64,000 nt of DNA from Pseudomonas synxantha BG33R (GCF_000263715.2 NZ_CM001514.1:3165674-3229673), one strand, 5' to 3'; positions 17,454 to 28,844 are shown, numbered from the stretch's first letter. The notes: generated by a model not told the origin, from the sequence alone. Translations and numbers: made by a program.

Positions 17454-20400
17454 TTATGCGCAGGCGAGCAATCGCTCGACATCTTGTGCGTTACGGCAAC
17501 GCAGTAATTGTCCGGGGGAAAGCGTCACCGCCAGTTCCTCTTGGAGCCGGGCCGCGATGGCTTTCAAATGCTGGGGCCGCAGGCCCAGACTGATGAAGTC
17601 GACCGATGCATTGGCGCCATACTGCGGGGGCCTGCCCAACACACTCAGGTAGATCGCCAAGACCTTGTTGCCCTGGGTCGCAACGACCTCTTCGGCAGGT
17701 TCCTGCAACAAGCTGCGGGCACGCGGGCGATCAGGCTTGCCGTTTTGCGATAACGGCAGCGCCTCCACCGCCAGGAATCGCGTGGGCACATGGGATTGCG
17801 GCAAATGCTCGCGAGCGAACTGGCGCAACTCGGCGGCGGTCAAGGGGGCGGCGTCTTCGGCACTCACGTACAGCGCACCAATGTTGACCTCGCCCTGGCG
17901 CTGTTCGCCGTAGTCCACTACCAGCACATGCCTGACCGCCGGATGCTTGATCAGCTCGATCTCGATGTCGGGCAGCGACACGCGTACGCCGCGCACCTTC
18001 ACGTAGCCATTCACACGGCTGTCGAACATCAACGTGCCGTCACGGCGATAGCGCCCGCAGTCACCGGTCCGAAATGCGCGTACGGCCTGGCCGTGCTCAT
18101 CGATGACGCTGATAAATTCGGTTTGTGCCAGCGCGCCGTTTTCCAGATAGCCCAGGGCCAGGTTGACGCCTGCCGTATGAATGCGACCGACAACGCCTGC
18201 TGGGCAATGGGCTCCCTGGGCATCGAGAACCAGATAACAGTTGCCCGGTAACGGTCGGCCGTAGGGAATTTGCAGCTGGTCATCAGCAGTGATGTCGTGC
18301 CAGATGCTCCAAATCGTGGTTTCTGTCGGCCCCCCCAGGGAAATCAGGCGGGACGATGGCAGCAGCCCGCGCAACTCGGCGATCACGCCCGGCTTGATGT
18401 AGTCGCCGCCCTGGGCGATCAGGCGCAGACTGACCAAGTCATGTTCACCACGGCACGACAGCAGCATTTCCAGAATGGCCGGCACGGAACACCACAATGT
18501 CACACGGTGCCTGGCGATCAACTGATTCCAACGCACCGCATCCTTTTCCTCGCCGACGCCAGGCAGCACCAGAGTGGCGCCGGCCGTCAGGCAGCCAAGC
18601 ACATCGAAGACCGACATGTCGTGGTGCAGCGGGGTGACCGACATGAACACGTCGCCCTGGCTCACGCGCCAGTGTGACAAGGTGCTGCCGATGACATTGG
18701 CCGTGGCACGGTTGCACAACACCACGCACTTGGGCTTGCCGGTGGTGCCTGAGGTGTAGAGGTAATACGCCGGCGCTTCGCTCATTGAGCGATCATCCAA
18801 CATTGGCGCACTGGGCTGCGGCCCGGCCAGCAATTCGTTCGGCGTGGCGTGGGCTTGCGCGACCGTCTCGCCCGAGCTGATGACCACCAGATCGGGTCGA
18901 CAGTTTTCCAACAGATACTTCCGACGCTCGTCTGGCGCCGAGGCGTCGATAGGTACCCAGATCACGCCCGTCAACGCACAGGCCAAGGTCAGCGTGGTGT
19001 GCTCCGGGCTGCGTGGCAAGCAGATGGCGACCACCTGGCCCGGCCCGATGCCACGGACCTTGAACGCCGCAATGACACGCGACACCCCCGCTCCCAGTTC
19101 GGCGTAGCTGATCTGCCGCTCGCCGCTGATCAGGGCGATCCGTTGATTGGCGGGATCGAACAGGTGCTTGGCGATTTGCGCCAGGAATCCTTCGGCACTG
19201 GCCTCGGTCGTCGAGCTATTGAGGCGATAGTGAGAGGTGTCGATGATCGCGGTAGCGTCCATGGCAAACTCACCGCTGGCGCTGATCTGGCTGATGGCCT
19301 TTTCCAGCGCATCCAGGATGTCGTGAACCACCGCTGGGTCCAGGACTTCCCGTGCATAGTCGATATCCAGCATCAGCGCGCCCTCGGCGTTAGCCCAGAA
19401 GCGAATATCCATGGCCACCTGAGGCGTCTGGGTCAGGCCGCCTTGCAACTGCATTAGACTGTTCGCCGCCGACACTGGCCAGGAAAAACCATTGGTAATC
19501 ACCACCGGCAGCACTGGCCCAGGGCCGTGGGATTCGAACAGCAACCGGGCGAGGTCAACGCCCGAATAGGCCAGGTGTTGCAGCCCTTCCAGCACGTCCA
19601 CTTGCAGCTTCGCCGCACGCTCCGTCAAGGTGCCGGGAGCCTCGCTTCGGTTGATCGCGATAAAGCTGGAACGATTGGCAAATGCACCACCCGTTTGCGG
19701 CGCAACAGGCACCGCCACGCACAAGCTGCCCTCATCGATCCAGTGGGACAGCACCTCCATTACCAGCGCCATCAGGGCGGAGTTCTTGAATAGCCGCTGC
19801 CGGGCGCCCAATTTGCAGAAACCGTTGAATACCGCCTTGGGCACTTGCCGGCTTTGGCGCTCGTAGCGCGATGCCCGCACTTGATCGAGCGGCACCCGCC
19901 ATGGCAGGCGTGGTGCACCCGTCACATCGGCGAGCTTGGTCTTCCAGTAAACCGCATCGGCCTTGCGTTGACCGGTCTGATCCACCGAGGCAGGCGCAGC
20001 CTCGGCAGCGGGCTCATCGCCAGTCAGGCCGTCGAACAGCTCGACCAACAACGCAGCAATGGAGCGGCCGTCGAGGATCAACGCATCCAGGCGCACGAAC
20101 ACTGTCAACTGGTGGTCGGGCAGGTGGAAGATCGTGACATTCCAAGGCGCACGGTCCAGCTCGAAGATGGCGTGGGCGTATGCCTCACGACGCCCATCGA
20201 TGTAGGCCGACGCTGCTTGCGTCGACATCGAGGTGAGGTCAACTTCCTCTAGATTGATGCAGGCTTCATCGCTGACATAACTCACCAGCTTGAGCGCATC
20301 CACCCGTGTGCGCAGGCTGTCATGGCGCTGAACCATCGCCGTCAGGCGACTGCGCAGCAGCGTCGGGTCCATGGCCCCGTGGTATTCACGAAACTCCTGC

Positions 20401-21794
20401 ATGGCCACGCCGCCGAGAGGCACCTGGGTGCCACGGCCCAATAAGTACGCCTGCTGCAGTGCTGACAGTGGTTTTTCGAGAGTGCGCGATACACCGACAT
20501 TGAGCGTTTGATCCAACGCGCGAGAATCGGCCGCCACTTCCTGCGTAATCGCCACAAAGCGGTCAAAGAACGTCGTTACCCACGGCAGTGGCAACGCATC
20601 AAGACGGATATCCCAATTGATCAGGATACCGCCATCGGCGCAGGCAATCTGTGCATCAAGAGCCACCTGAGGCCCTTGGGAGATGACCCAATTCATCGGG
20701 CCGAATACACGCCGGACGCGCGGCGAAAGCAAGTCGCCACCGGGCATGTCCAGCGCAGCAGTAAAGACCACCGGCGCCAGCTGTGGCGAACCCTGATGGC
20801 GGGACAGATCGCGCATCACATTCACGCCCGGATAGGCGCAATGCTCAAGCAGGGTGACCATTTTTTTCGCCAGCTGCGCACACAGCACGGCCGGCGTGGC
20901 GGCGGACTCGATGTCCACATCCAGAATCAACACATTGGCAAAGTCACCCACTACGCGCTCGACATTATCCACCAACGGCTGGCGCCAGAACGTCGGTACA
21001 TTGAGGCGCAAGCTACGGTCGCCGGTCTGCTCACCGAGCACCGCCGCAAACAGCCCCATCATCAAGGTCGAGAGGGTAATCCTGCGTTCCCGTGCCACTT
21101 GTTGCAATGCCTGACGCTCGACGGGGCCCAGCCAGGTATGGAGCCGGTGGCTTTGCGCTTGCTCCGGCGGGCGTTCAAGCAATGGCAAGGTGGGTGCCGG
21201 GGCAACGTGCGCCAGGCGCTCACGCCACCAGGCACGGTCGCGATCACGAGCGGCCTTGAGCGCCGGGTCGACACGGGCCTTGTCGTACCAATCGAAGAAG
21301 GATGGCGTGTGCGGCAGCGTGTCATCGGGCTGCTCGTAAAGCCGGGCCAAGTCCTCCATCAGCGTGCGGAAACTGGATGGGTCGATGGCGATCATGTCGG
21401 TATCGACATGCAGGCGAAACCTATCGTCCGCCATCAGGCTTACTGCAAACCGGGCGCCCGGCCCATGGCCGAGGTCCAGTTGCTGATGTGTCCACGCCTC
21501 CCGCTTGGCCAGCAGGTGGTGGGCGGCCTCCGGCGCGGTCATGGCACGCAGGTCTTCGACTTCCAACTGAGGCGATTGGTCCATGGAAGCAATGAATTGC
21601 AGCCCTTGCGCATCCACCCGCACTCGCAGCATCGGATGCAGCAGGCTGGCCCGCTCAAGCGCTTCGCGTAAGCGGTCCAGTTCAATGGAATGGCCATCGA
21701 ACTCGGCATAAAGATGAGCCGAAACCCTCCCTAAAAAGGCGTGAGCAGTACGCCCGATCCAACAGGCGGCTTGCATCGAAGTTAACTCTCTCAT
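17454..21794 (-). CDS. pmsD: NRPS protein: cyclization - cyclization - adenylation - inactive carrier, PmsD-like
   Basis: A 1446-residue synthetase subunit. Two heterocyclization domains are marked by DxxxxD motifs at Asp133-Asp138 (DMIAID) and Asp570-Asp575 (DALILD). An adenylation domain covers about residues 880-1360, with [34 protein letters not shown] and the catalytic lysine 1353 in QNGKPDR. Residues 1375-1446 keep a carrier-like fold, but the serine position reads LGLRP (Pro1407), so it cannot carry a substrate. It should activate threonine and build the oxazoline with salicylate. The start has only a weak ribosome site (GAGTGG). It is transcribed divergently from the isochorismate synthase. 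The symbol rests on domain likeness to PmsD. Confidence 0.85.
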   Translation of the reverse strand: MRELTSMQAACWIGRTAHAFLGRVSAHLYAEFDGHSIELDRLREALERASLLHPMLRVRVDAQGLQFIASMDQSPQLEVEDLRAMTAPEAAHHLLAKREAWTHQQLDLGHGPGARFAVSLMADDRFRLHVDTDMIAIDPSSFRTLMEDLARLYEQPDDTLPHTPSFFDWYDKARVDPALKAARDRDRAWWRERLAHVAPAPTLPLLERPPEQAQSHRLHTWLGPVERQALQQVARERRITLSTLMMGLFAAVLGEQTGDRSLRLNVPTFWRQPLVDNVERVVGDFANVLILDVDIESAATPAVLCAQLAKKMVTLLEHCAYPGVNVMRDLSRHQGSPQLAPVVFTAALDMPGGDLLSPRVRRVFGPMNWVISQGPQVALDAQIACADGGILINWDIRLDALPLPWVTTFFDRFVAITQEVAADSRALDQTLNVGVSRTLEKPLSALQQAYLLGRGTQVPLGGVAMQEFREYHGAMDPTLLRSRLTAMVQRHDSLRTRVDALKLVSYVSDEACINLEEVDLTSMSTQAASAYIDGRREAYAHAIFELDRAPWNVTIFHLPDHQLTVFVRLDALILDGRSIAALLVELFDGLTGDEPAAEAAPASVDQTGQRKADAVYWKTKLADVTGAPRLPWRVPLDQVRASRYERQSRQVPKAVFNGFCKLGARQRLFKNSALMALVMEVLSHWIDEGSLCVAVPVAPQTGGAFANRSSFIAINRSEAPGTLTERAAKLQVDVLEGLQHLAYSGVDLARLLFESHGPGPVLPVVITNGFSWPVSAANSLMQLQGGLTQTPQVAMDIRFWANAEGALMLDIDYAREVLDPAVVHDILDALEKAISQISASGEFAMDATAIIDTSHYRLNSSTTEASAEGFLAQIAKHLFDPANQRIALISGERQISYAELGAGVSRVIAAFKVRGIGPGQVVAICLPRSPEHTTLTLACALTGVIWVPIDASAPDERRKYLLENCRPDLVVISSGETVAQAHATPNELLAGPQPSAPMLDDRSMSEAPAYYLYTSGTTGKPKCVVLCNRATANVIGSTLSHWRVSQGDVFMSVTPLHHDMSVFDVLGCLTAGATLVLPGVGEEKDAVRWNQLIARHRVTLWCSVPAILEMLLSCRGEHDLVSLRLIAQGGDYIKPGVIAELRGLLPSSRLISLGGPTETTIWSIWHDITADDQLQIPYGRPLPGNCYLVLDAQGAHCPAGVVGRIHTAGVNLALGYLENGALAQTEFISVIDEHGQAVRAFRTGDCGRYRRDGTLMFDSRVNGYVKVRGVRVSLPDIEIELIKHPAVRHVLVVDYGEQRQGEVNIGALYVSAEDAAPLTAAELRQFAREHLPQSHVPTRFLAVEALPLSQNGKPDRPRARSLLQEPAEEVVATQGNKVLAIYLSVLGRPPQYGANASVDFISLGLRPQHLKAIAARLQEELAVTLSPGQLLRCRNAQDVERLLACA

Positions 21795-21847
21795 GGTCCA
21801 CTCATGTGATTGACAAATCTAAATGATTAGCGTCACCTATTAAAAAC

Positions 21848-21866
21848 GATAATGATTATATTTCAA
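21848..21866. promoter_or_regulatory. Fur box in the divergent NRPS/isochorismate synthase promoter
   Basis: GATAATGATTATATTTCAA matches GATAATGATAATCATTATC at 13 of 19 positions, including the first nine without a gap. It lies between the Cy-Cy-A gene (start 21794, minus) and the isochorismate synthase gene (start 21908, plus). It is well placed to repress both in iron-rich cells. Confidence 0.7.
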
Positions 21867-21907
21867 GATATAAATTTTCGACCACAAGCCACGGAGGCTT
21901 TCTGCAA

Positions 21908-23083
21908 ATGAGAACGAGCACCCTTAGGACGAGCGACATGGATGAGGTGCAACAGCTTGATGCAACGCGGAGTTTTTCATTTACCTCGGGTGATCGTGAG
22001 CTAGCCGTCAGCGGCATGTTGCAACGTATCGAAACTCCGGCCATCGCCGGCGAAAACGCCAGCAGCCTGTTTCAAAAAACCGTTTCGCACGCCTTTGAAC
22101 AAGCGCGCAAAGCTGGCCAGGCCAACCCGATTATCGTCGGTGCCATCCCCTTCGACCCCGCTGAAGCGTCCTGCCTCTACATCCCCGAACACGCCGAGTG
22201 GCGCGCCCGCAGCGGTGCCGTGCAAACCGGCGCGGCCTCGATGCCGGAACTGCTTGAACAAAAAAACATACCGGACGAGCAAGGCTTCAAGCGCACGGTC
22301 GAACACGCCATCGTCAACTTCCGCCACAGCGACGTGCGCAAGGCAGTGCTCTCGGTGCAGCGCGAATTGCTGTTTGCCCAAGATGTGGACGTGAGCGCCA
22401 TGCAGAACAATCTGCGGGCCCAGAACCCCGGCGGCTACCACTTTCGCGTGCCCATGCCGGACGGCGCCACGCTGATCGGCGTCAGCCCCGAATTGCTGGT
22501 GCACAAGGACGGTCTGGACTTCGTGTCCAACCCCCTGGCCGGCTCGGCCAAACGTATGGCTGACCCCGAAGCCGACCGACGTAACGCCGACTGGCTGGCC
22601 GCCTCGGAAAAAGACCACTACGAACACCGCCTGGTGACCGAAGACATCGCCTCCCAGCTCAGCGAATTGTGCACGCAACTGAACGTGCCACAGCGCCCTA
22701 GCCTGATCAGCACGCCTGCGTTGTGGCACCTCTCCACTCGTATCGAAGGCACCCTGGCCAACCCCGGCATCTCGGCCTTGCAGTTGGCTTGCCGCCTGCA
22801 CCCAACCCCTGCGGTCTGTGGCTTCCCTACCGAGCGCGCCCGGCACCTGATCCGATTCGTCGAACACGTCGAGCGCGGCCTGTTCACCGGCATGGTCGGC
22901 TGGTGCGACGCCCAAGGTAACGGCGAATGGGTCGTGACCATCCGATGCGGCACCATCAAGCGCAACAAGGTCCGCCTGTTCGCCGGCGCCGGCATCGTCG
23001 AAGCCTCAAGCCCCGACTCCGAATGGACAGAAGTCCAGACCAAGCTCGGCACCATGCTGCGCGCATGCGGCCTGGCCCACTAA
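21908..23083 (+). CDS. pmsC: Isochorismate synthase
   Basis: A 391-residue enzyme of the chorismate-utilising family (EntC/DhbC/PchA type) that converts chorismate to isochorismate, the first step to salicylate. Seen motifs are LIGVSPELLV, SNPLAGSAKR, EKDHYEHRLVTEDI, LWHLSTRIEGTL, HPTPAVCGFPTERA, GLFTGMVGW and IRCGTIKRNKVRLFAGAGIVEASSPDSEW, which together form the active site and magnesium-binding acidic residues. The start has GGAGG 10 bases upstream. It heads a plus-strand operon of four genes with short gaps, behind a Fur-like site. PmsC of pseudomonine biosynthesis is the closest functional match. Confidence 0.93.
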   Translation: MRTSTLRTSDMDEVQQLDATRSFSFTSGDRELAVSGMLQRIETPAIAGENASSLFQKTVSHAFEQARKAGQANPIIVGAIPFDPAEASCLYIPEHAEWRARSGAVQTGAASMPELLEQKNIPDEQGFKRTVEHAIVNFRHSDVRKAVLSVQRELLFAQDVDVSAMQNNLRAQNPGGYHFRVPMPDGATLIGVSPELLVHKDGLDFVSNPLAGSAKRMADPEADRRNADWLAASEKDHYEHRLVTEDIASQLSELCTQLNVPQRPSLISTPALWHLSTRIEGTLANPGISALQLACRLHPTPAVCGFPTERARHLIRFVEHVERGLFTGMVGWCDAQGNGEWVVTIRCGTIKRNKVRLFAGAGIVEASSPDSEWTEVQTKLGTMLRACGLAH

Positions 23084-23110
23084 CTTCCCCATTTTTCAGC
23101 AGTGACCCTC

Positions 23111-24946
23111 ATGACTCTAGAATTCACGCACTGGCCCCTCGAAAGAGCACAACGCTATCGGGAAAACGGCTACTGGATCGATCAACCCCTCACCCACCTG
23201 CTTCAGGCCCGCAGCCAAGCACAGCCCCAGGCTTGCGCGATCATTTGCGGCGAGCGTCGCTTCAGTTACGGCGAGCTAGACCAACTGTCCTCCAACCTGG
23301 CCTCGCGCCTGGCCGCCAACGGACTTGGCCACGGCGACACCGCGCTGGTGCAACTGCCCAACATCGCCGAGTTCTACATCGTGCTGTTCGCGCTGCTCAA
23401 GGCCGGCATCGTGCCGCTCAACGCGCTCTACAGCCATCGCAAACTGGAGCTCAAAAGCTACGCCAAACAAATCACACCAAAGCTGTTGATCGCCTCGCGT
23501 GAGCATGAAGTGTTTCGTGATGACGGCTACCTCGCCGACCTCAACGAAGTCGGCGCAAGCCCTCAGGTCACGCTGTTCCTCGGCGAACAGCACTTCCCCA
23601 ACAACCTGACCGCATGGATTGAAAGCCCAAGCGACAGCCGCGTGGACTTCTCTCCCAGCGCACCAGATGAAGTTGCTCTCTTTCAGTTATCCGGCGGCAG
23701 CACCGGCACACCCAAGCTCATCCCACGCACCCACAATGACTACCACTACAATGCCCGCACCAGTGCCGAGGTGTGCGGCCTGAGCGCACAAACACGCTTT
23801 TTGTGCGCCCTGCCGGCAGCGCATAACTTCCTGCTCAGCTCGCCGGGCGCCCTGGGCGTATTGTACGCGGGCGGTACCATCATCATGGCGCCGAGCCCAG
23901 AACCGCAGACCTGCTTTGCAATGATCCAGCGCCACGAAGTCAACACCGTCGCCCTGGTGCCCAGTGCCGTCGCGTTGTGGCTGCAGGCCGCGCCGCAGCG
24001 CACCGAGCAACTGCAATCGCTTGAATTCCTCCAGGTCGGCGGCGCCGTGTTCGCCGACTCGCTGGCCCGCCAGGTGCCCGGGGTGCTCGGCTGCAAACTG
24101 CAGCAGGTGTTCGGCATGGCCGAGGGCCTGATCAACTACACTCGCCTGGATGACACCGACGAGCAAATCTTTACCACCCAAGGCCGCCCGATCAGCCCGG
24201 GGGACGAAATCAAAATCGTCGATGAACAAGGTGTGCCCGTAGCGGAGGGCGAGCCCGGCATGTTGGCTACCCGCGGCCCCTACACCTTCTGCGGCTACTA
24301 CCAGAGCCCCGAACAGAACGCTCAAGCCTTCGATAACGAGGGTTACTACTACTCCGGTGACCTGGTGCAAATGACACCCAGCGGTGACTTGCGCGTCGTC
24401 GGCCGGGTCAAGGACCAGATCAACCGGGGGGGCGAAAAAGTCGCTTCCGAAGAGATCGAAAACCTCATCGTGTTGCACCCCGAGGTCACCCACGCCGGCC
24501 TGGTCGCCATGCCCGACGCCGCACTCGGGGAAAAAAGCTGCGCCTTCGTCGTCTCGTGCAATCCCAACCTCAAGCCGCCCGCCCTGCGCCGCCACCTGAT
24601 CGAACTGGGCATCGCCGAATACAAACTGCCCGACCGCATCCGGCTGATCGACACCATGCCGCTCACCGCCGTGGGCAAGATCGACAAGAAACAGCTGCGC
24701 CATCTGCTGACGGCGGAAACCACCCGCGCCTGGCTCAAAACCCGCGTGTTGCAATTGATCGAAGACGGTGAAGAGCTGGACCCCGAGGAAAACCTGATTT
24801 TCTACGGCCTCGACTCCCTGCAAGTGATGAAACTCGCCGCCGAACTCAAGGAGCGTGGAATCGCCGTCACCTTTGAAGAACTGGCCGACTCGCCCACGCT
24901 CGCCAGTTGGTGGTCGCTGGTGGACACGCGGAAAACAGCGGCCTGA
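23111..24946 (+). CDS. pmsE: Salicyl-AMP ligase fused to aryl carrier protein
   Basis: A 611-residue enzyme that activates salicylate with ATP and loads it on its own carrier domain. The ligase part has [20 protein letters not shown], a [14 protein letters not shown] stretch and the [32 protein letters not shown] hinge region, as in EntE/DhbE/PchD; catalytic lysine in TAVGKIDKK. The last ~80 residues are an aryl carrier domain with the arm-attachment serine 569 in YGLDSLQ. In enterobactin the carrier is a separate protein (EntB), so this fusion is a PmsE feature. A GTG nine bases earlier (23102) is an alternative start. Both have weak ribosome sites. Confidence 0.92.
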   Translation: MTLEFTHWPLERAQRYRENGYWIDQPLTHLLQARSQAQPQACAIICGERRFSYGELDQLSSNLASRLAANGLGHGDTALVQLPNIAEFYIVLFALLKAGIVPLNALYSHRKLELKSYAKQITPKLLIASREHEVFRDDGYLADLNEVGASPQVTLFLGEQHFPNNLTAWIESPSDSRVDFSPSAPDEVALFQLSGGSTGTPKLIPRTHNDYHYNARTSAEVCGLSAQTRFLCALPAAHNFLLSSPGALGVLYAGGTIIMAPSPEPQTCFAMIQRHEVNTVALVPSAVALWLQAAPQRTEQLQSLEFLQVGGAVFADSLARQVPGVLGCKLQQVFGMAEGLINYTRLDDTDEQIFTTQGRPISPGDEIKIVDEQGVPVAEGEPGMLATRGPYTFCGYYQSPEQNAQAFDNEGYYYSGDLVQMTPSGDLRVVGRVKDQINRGGEKVASEEIENLIVLHPEVTHAGLVAMPDAALGEKSCAFVVSCNPNLKPPALRRHLIELGIAEYKLPDRIRLIDTMPLTAVGKIDKKQLRHLLTAETTRAWLKTRVLQLIEDGEELDPEENLIFYGLDSLQVMKLAAELKERGIAVTFEELADSPTLASWWSLVDTRKTAA

Positions 24947-24985
24947 CCGGGCCGCTTCGCCCAGTCGATTTAAACGGAGTTAGAG

Positions 24986-26209
24986 ATGACTTTATCCACG
25001 GCCGACCAAAGCAGGCTTGAACACTTCTGGCAGCACTGCGTGACCCATCAGTACTTCAACATCGGCTACCCCGAATCCGCCGATTTCGATTACTCCCAGT
25101 TGCACCGTTTCCTGCAGTTTTCGATCAACAATTGCGGGGACTGGAACGAGTACAGCAACTATGTGCTGAACTCGTTCGACTTCGAAAAGGACGTGATGAC
25201 TTACTTCTCCGAGCTGTTCGACATTGCGCTCGAAGACAGCTGGGGCTACGTCACCAATGGCGGCACCGAAGGCAATATGTTCGGCTGCTACCTGGCCCGC
25301 GAACTGTTCCCTGACGGCACCTTGTATTACTCCAAGGACACCCACTACTCAGTGGCCAAGATCGTCAAGCTGCTGCGCATCAAATGCCGTGCCGTCGAAT
25401 CCCTGCCCAACGGCGAGATCGACTACGACGACCTGATGCTCAAGATCGCCGCCGACCAGGAGCGTCACCCGATCATCTTCGCCAATATCGGCACGACGAT
25501 GCGTGGCGCGGTGGACAACATCGCGACCATCCAACAACGGCTGCAACTGGCGGGCATTGCCCGGCGTGACTATTACCTGCATGCCGACGCGGCACTGAGC
25601 GGGATGATCCTGCCCTTCGTCGACCACCCACAACCTTTCACGTTTGCCGACGGCATCGATTCGATCTGCGTGTCCGGGCACAAGATGATTGGTTCGCCGA
25701 TCCCATGCGGCATCGTGGTGGCCAAGCGCAAGAACGTGGCGCGCATCTCCGTGCAAGTCGACTACATCCTGGCCCATGACAAAACCATCAGCGGCTCACG
25801 CAATGGCCACACGCCGCTGATGATGTGGGCGGCACTGCGCAGCCACTCGTTCGCCGACTGGCGCCAGCGTATCCGCCACTGTCTGGACCAGGCGCAATAT
25901 GCCGTGGATCGCTTCCAGGCAGCCGGCATCGATGCATGGCGCAACGAGAACTCCATCACCGTGGTGTTTCCCTGCCCGTCAGAAGGGATCGCGAAAAAGT
26001 ATTGCCTGGCCACCTCTGGCGACACCGCGCACTTGATCACCACGCCTCATCATCACGACAACTGCATGATCGATGCCTTGATTGATGAGGTCATCGCCGA
26101 GTGTGACACCGACGCCTGGAGCATTGGCGCCGCCCGTGCTCATCAAGACACCCATGAGCGCCCCCCTGCCACTGCCCGGCTGGCATGCCCACGCTTCGAC
26201 GTAATCTGA
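24986..26209 (+). CDS. pmsA: Pyridoxal-phosphate histidine decarboxylase
   Basis: A 407-residue group II decarboxylase that makes histamine from histidine for the siderophore. Features are [32 protein letters not shown], the DAALSG segment and the cofactor lysine 233 in [21 protein letters not shown] precedes the start. Close homologues of the family are about 380 residues long; here the last ~25 residues (after [12 protein letters not shown]) look like an unconserved tail. The gene sits between the salicylate ligase and the lyase in one operon, and the N-hydroxylase needed for the next step is at 16.1-17.4 kb. Confidence 0.93.
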   Translation: MTLSTADQSRLEHFWQHCVTHQYFNIGYPESADFDYSQLHRFLQFSINNCGDWNEYSNYVLNSFDFEKDVMTYFSELFDIALEDSWGYVTNGGTEGNMFGCYLARELFPDGTLYYSKDTHYSVAKIVKLLRIKCRAVESLPNGEIDYDDLMLKIAADQERHPIIFANIGTTMRGAVDNIATIQQRLQLAGIARRDYYLHADAALSGMILPFVDHPQPFTFADGIDSICVSGHKMIGSPIPCGIVVAKRKNVARISVQVDYILAHDKTISGSRNGHTPLMMWAALRSHSFADWRQRIRHCLDQAQYAVDRFQAAGIDAWRNENSITVVFPCPSEGIAKKYCLATSGDTAHLITTPHHHDNCMIDALIDEVIAECDTDAWSIGAARAHQDTHERPPATARLACPRFDVI

Positions 26210-26237
26210 AACCGAACCCCTATTAGAGACAAACACC

Positions 26238-26570
26238 ATGTCGTCACTGAAAGTACCCGAGGCGTGCGAAAGCCTCACCGACATCCGCGCTGGCATCGAC
26301 TTTTTCGACCGTCAGATCCTTCAGTCACTGCAACAGCGCTTGGGTTACGTGAAAGCCGCCGTGCGCTTCAAGGCCAACGAACAAGCGATCCCCGCGCCGG
26401 AACGGGTTGCGGCGATGCTGCAGGACCGCCGCGAGTGGGCCGTCGAGACCGGGTTCGATGTGGATTTTGTGGAAAAACTCTACGAGCACATCATTTATTG
26501 GAACATCCAACAGCAAATTTCCCATTGGCAGGCGCTTTATCCGCAGCGAAGTATCGAAAACACCCGCTAA
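26238..26570 (+). CDS. pmsB: Isochorismate pyruvate-lyase (salicylate-forming), PchB family
   Basis: A 110-residue all-helical protein of the AroQ chorismate-mutase fold. It should cleave isochorismate to salicylate and pyruvate, working directly after the isochorismate synthase in the same operon. Seen are LTDIRAGIDFFDRQILQSLQQRLGYVKAAVRFK, with the active-site arginine and lysine pattern of PchB, and the C-terminal WNIQQQISHWQ. It is the last gene of the operon, 28 bases after the decarboxylase gene. Its ribosome site is weak (TTAGAGAC). PchB-type enzymes keep some chorismate mutase activity. Confidence 0.92.
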   Translation: MSSLKVPEACESLTDIRAGIDFFDRQILQSLQQRLGYVKAAVRFKANEQAIPAPERVAAMLQDRREWAVETGFDVDFVEKLYEHIIYWNIQQQISHWQALYPQRSIENTR

Positions 26571-26969
26571 AGCGTCGAAAGGCCCGCCCATTTAAGTCCA
26601 CCCGCTTTGACTTAATGGCCAACGCCAACACGTCCTCAAGAATCGATGAACAATCGCGCTGATTCGAGAGCGATCAGTGAGCAATCTCGGGCCCATGAGC
26701 TGCTTATGAACATCTGGCATCGCCCACTTTTAAACGAGGTGCTATGTCAGATGTTCAATTCAGGGCTGCTGTCTCGCGAACCCAGTGTGCATGAGATCCA
26801 AAGCCCCGTTCACTGTCTGCCTCGCTATTTCCAGATCATTTCCTGGATCACGTCTCGTCATCAGGGACACCTGCGCACTCATAACACTTACAGGTAGGTC
26901 GGGTTCAAAGTGCGGTACTCTTTCCTGAAAACCGTAGGTGCGCCCAATGGCACAGCAACAGGAGCGACC
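26571..26969. other. Intergenic stretch after the siderophore operon
   Basis: About 400 bases between the lyase gene and the LysR gene. It holds an 83-codon frame (26646-26897) with no good ribosome site and no recognised features, which I do not call. No clear hairpin terminator or repeat was seen. The promoter of the LysR gene must be in the last part. Confidence 0.45.
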
Positions 26970-27899
26970 GTGAACAAGTTGGCTGAAATGCAGTGCTTCG
27001 TGGTAATCGTTGATACCGGCAGTATTTCAGAAGCCGCAAGGCGTCTTGGAACAGCCAAGTCGGTGGTCAGCCAGCGTATCCGGCAGTTGGAAAAACGCCT
27101 TGGCATTATTCTTTTCGATCGAGGTCGCCAAGTAAGCCCGACTGAGGCGGGAAAAGTGTTTTATCAGCACTGCGTACGTATCCTTGCAGATGTTGAGCAC
27201 GCCGAAGAAGCCATTCTTGCGTTCACGTCAGAATTAAGCGGCAACCTGCGTTTGTCGGCACCGATGGCGTTCAGCAGCCGTTATCTGACGCAGATTCTTT
27301 CGTCTTTTGCACTGCGCTACCCGTCGTTGCGCCTGGATATTGAATATGATGACCGTTATGTGAATTTACAGGAGGAGAACTTTGATGCTGCGATTCGCAT
27401 TGGTGAATTGCCTGACTCCTCCCTGGTCGCCAGAAGCATTGCTGGAAACCGCCATCTCATCTGTGCAAGTCCTGGGTATATAGCCACTCATGGTGCGCCG
27501 CAAACGCCCGAGGAGCTGGCCGAGCACCATGCCCTGCTGTATGTGCATCGTGAGCCTCACGGCATGTGGGCATTGCCGGTAGGTAACTTGACAGAGTCTT
27601 TCCGGGTTCGAAGCCGGATGCGCACAAACAATGGATTTCAATTGCTGGAGGGGGCAAAAGCTGGCATGGGGCTGGCGATATTGCCTACGTTCCTTGCCGT
27701 GGATGCAATCGTTGCCGATGAGCTACAGATCGTGTTGACTTCTTACGAGCCTCGGGGCGGTAACATATCGCTGGTTTATCGCCAGTCTCAGCGCACCTCG
27801 CCCAAGATGGAGGCCTTGTCGAACTTTCTGATCGAACAGATTGGCAGTCCTCCTATATGGGAACAGCAACTGACGGCTTATCTGGAAACCGTCAGTTGA
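26970..27899 (+). CDS. LysR-family transcriptional regulator (GTG start)
   Basis: A 309-residue regulator. The N-terminal helix-turn-helix is seen in TGSISEAARRLGTAKSVVSQRIRQLEKRLGIILFDRG, and the rest is the usual LysR effector domain (LRLSAPMAFSSRYLTQIL, CASPGYIATHG, GMGLAILPTFL). The GTG at 26970 follows AGGAGCGACC, a strong site. The frame from 26910 adds 20 residues without likeness to the family. No target is obvious; it lies between the siderophore operon and a convergent hydrolase gene. Confidence 0.88.
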   Translation: MNKLAEMQCFVVIVDTGSISEAARRLGTAKSVVSQRIRQLEKRLGIILFDRGRQVSPTEAGKVFYQHCVRILADVEHAEEAILAFTSELSGNLRLSAPMAFSSRYLTQILSSFALRYPSLRLDIEYDDRYVNLQEENFDAAIRIGELPDSSLVARSIAGNRHLICASPGYIATHGAPQTPEELAEHHALLYVHREPHGMWALPVGNLTESFRVRSRMRTNNGFQLLEGAKAGMGLAILPTFLAVDAIVADELQIVLTSYEPRGGNISLVYRQSQRTSPKMEALSNFLIEQIGSPPIWEQQLTAYLETVS

Positions 27900-27947
27900 C
27901 TGTGCGCAAAGCCCGAGATCTTCGTTTGCTTTGAAGGCCTGGTCATG

Positions 27948-28844
27948 TCAGGTGTTGAGGTGTTGATTGAACCAGCTGGCAGCGGCTTCACTGGTAACCT
28001 TGAAGTTTTCAACATAGGGGGTGAAGTGCCCTCCTTTGATCATCACAAGCTTCTTTGGCTCCAGTGCTTTTTCATAAGCCGCGAGGCATATATCCGTGGC
28101 GGTCAAAAGATCGTTATCCCCCACAATCATCAGGAACGGTGTTGGGCTGATACGCGAAATAAAATGACCAGGTTCGTTCTCCCGGAACAACTCGGTGCTC
28201 CTCAAGGTCACCTCATTCTTCCAGTTCGGCGCAAACGACCTAGTGTTCATGAAGAACTCATAACTATCTGCTCCTACCATGGCACAGGCAACGCTCGGGT
28301 CATCGGACACCGCCGCAATGGTTGCGGGTTGTGCACCTGCAAAACGGGCCTGCCGGTCATTGTCATAGCGAGCAAGCATGGCAGGCACGAGGTCCGAGCG
28401 TAGCCGGCGCTTCGCCGATTCATAGCCACTGATCGAGGGAACCTGAGCAACAACGCATTTTACGCGACGATCAATTGCAGCAACTTCTATGACATGTCCG
28501 CCGCTCAGACTTGTTCCCCAGATGCCAATTCGCTGTGGATCAATGCCTGGAAGTGATTGCACAAAGGTAATGGCGTCGCGATAGCCACGACGTTGCAAGA
28601 CAGGGTCCATCTCCTGCCGTGGCGTGCCTTCACTGTCACCAAAGTTTGCATGGTCATAGACCAGTACATGAAAACCTTGCGAACAGAACACCTCCGCATA
28701 TTTATCAAGGTATTGTTCCTTGACCGATGTAAAACCATGCGCCATGACAATAGCGGGTGTTGCAGACGAGGTGTTTTCTGGCTCATAAAGCCAGCCCTTT
28801 AATAGAGTTTCCTCGGAAACAAAACTGATGTTGCTGCGTTTCAT
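27948..28844 (-). CDS. Alpha/beta hydrolase (dienelactone hydrolase-like)
   Basis: A 298-residue cytoplasmic hydrolase. The oxyanion region is VMAHGFTSVKEQYL, the nucleophile serine is in GTSLSGGH, the acid is probably Asp in VGDNDLLT and the base is His in KGGHFTPY. So the catalytic triad is complete. It resembles YcjY/acetyl-xylan-esterase-like proteins without a signal peptide. TGAGGAT precedes the start. It lies 16 bases downstream of a LysR gene on the same strand, which may regulate it. The substrate is unknown. Confidence 0.85.
   Translation of the reverse strand: MKRSNISFVSEETLLKGWLYEPENTSSATPAIVMAHGFTSVKEQYLDKYAEVFCSQGFHVLVYDHANFGDSEGTPRQEMDPVLQRRGYRDAITFVQSLPGIDPQRIGIWGTSLSGGHVIEVAAIDRRVKCVVAQVPSISGYESAKRRLRSDLVPAMLARYDNDRQARFAGAQPATIAAVSDDPSVACAMVGADSYEFFMNTRSFAPNWKNEVTLRSTELFRENEPGHFISRISPTPFLMIVGDNDLLTATDICLAAYEKALEPKKLVMIKGGHFTPYVENFKVTSEAAASWFNQHLNT

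Noticed and set aside
26646-26897. 83-codon frame after the siderophore operon
   Set aside because: No good ribosome site, no recognised features and an unusual composition; kept only as a note in the intergenic entry.
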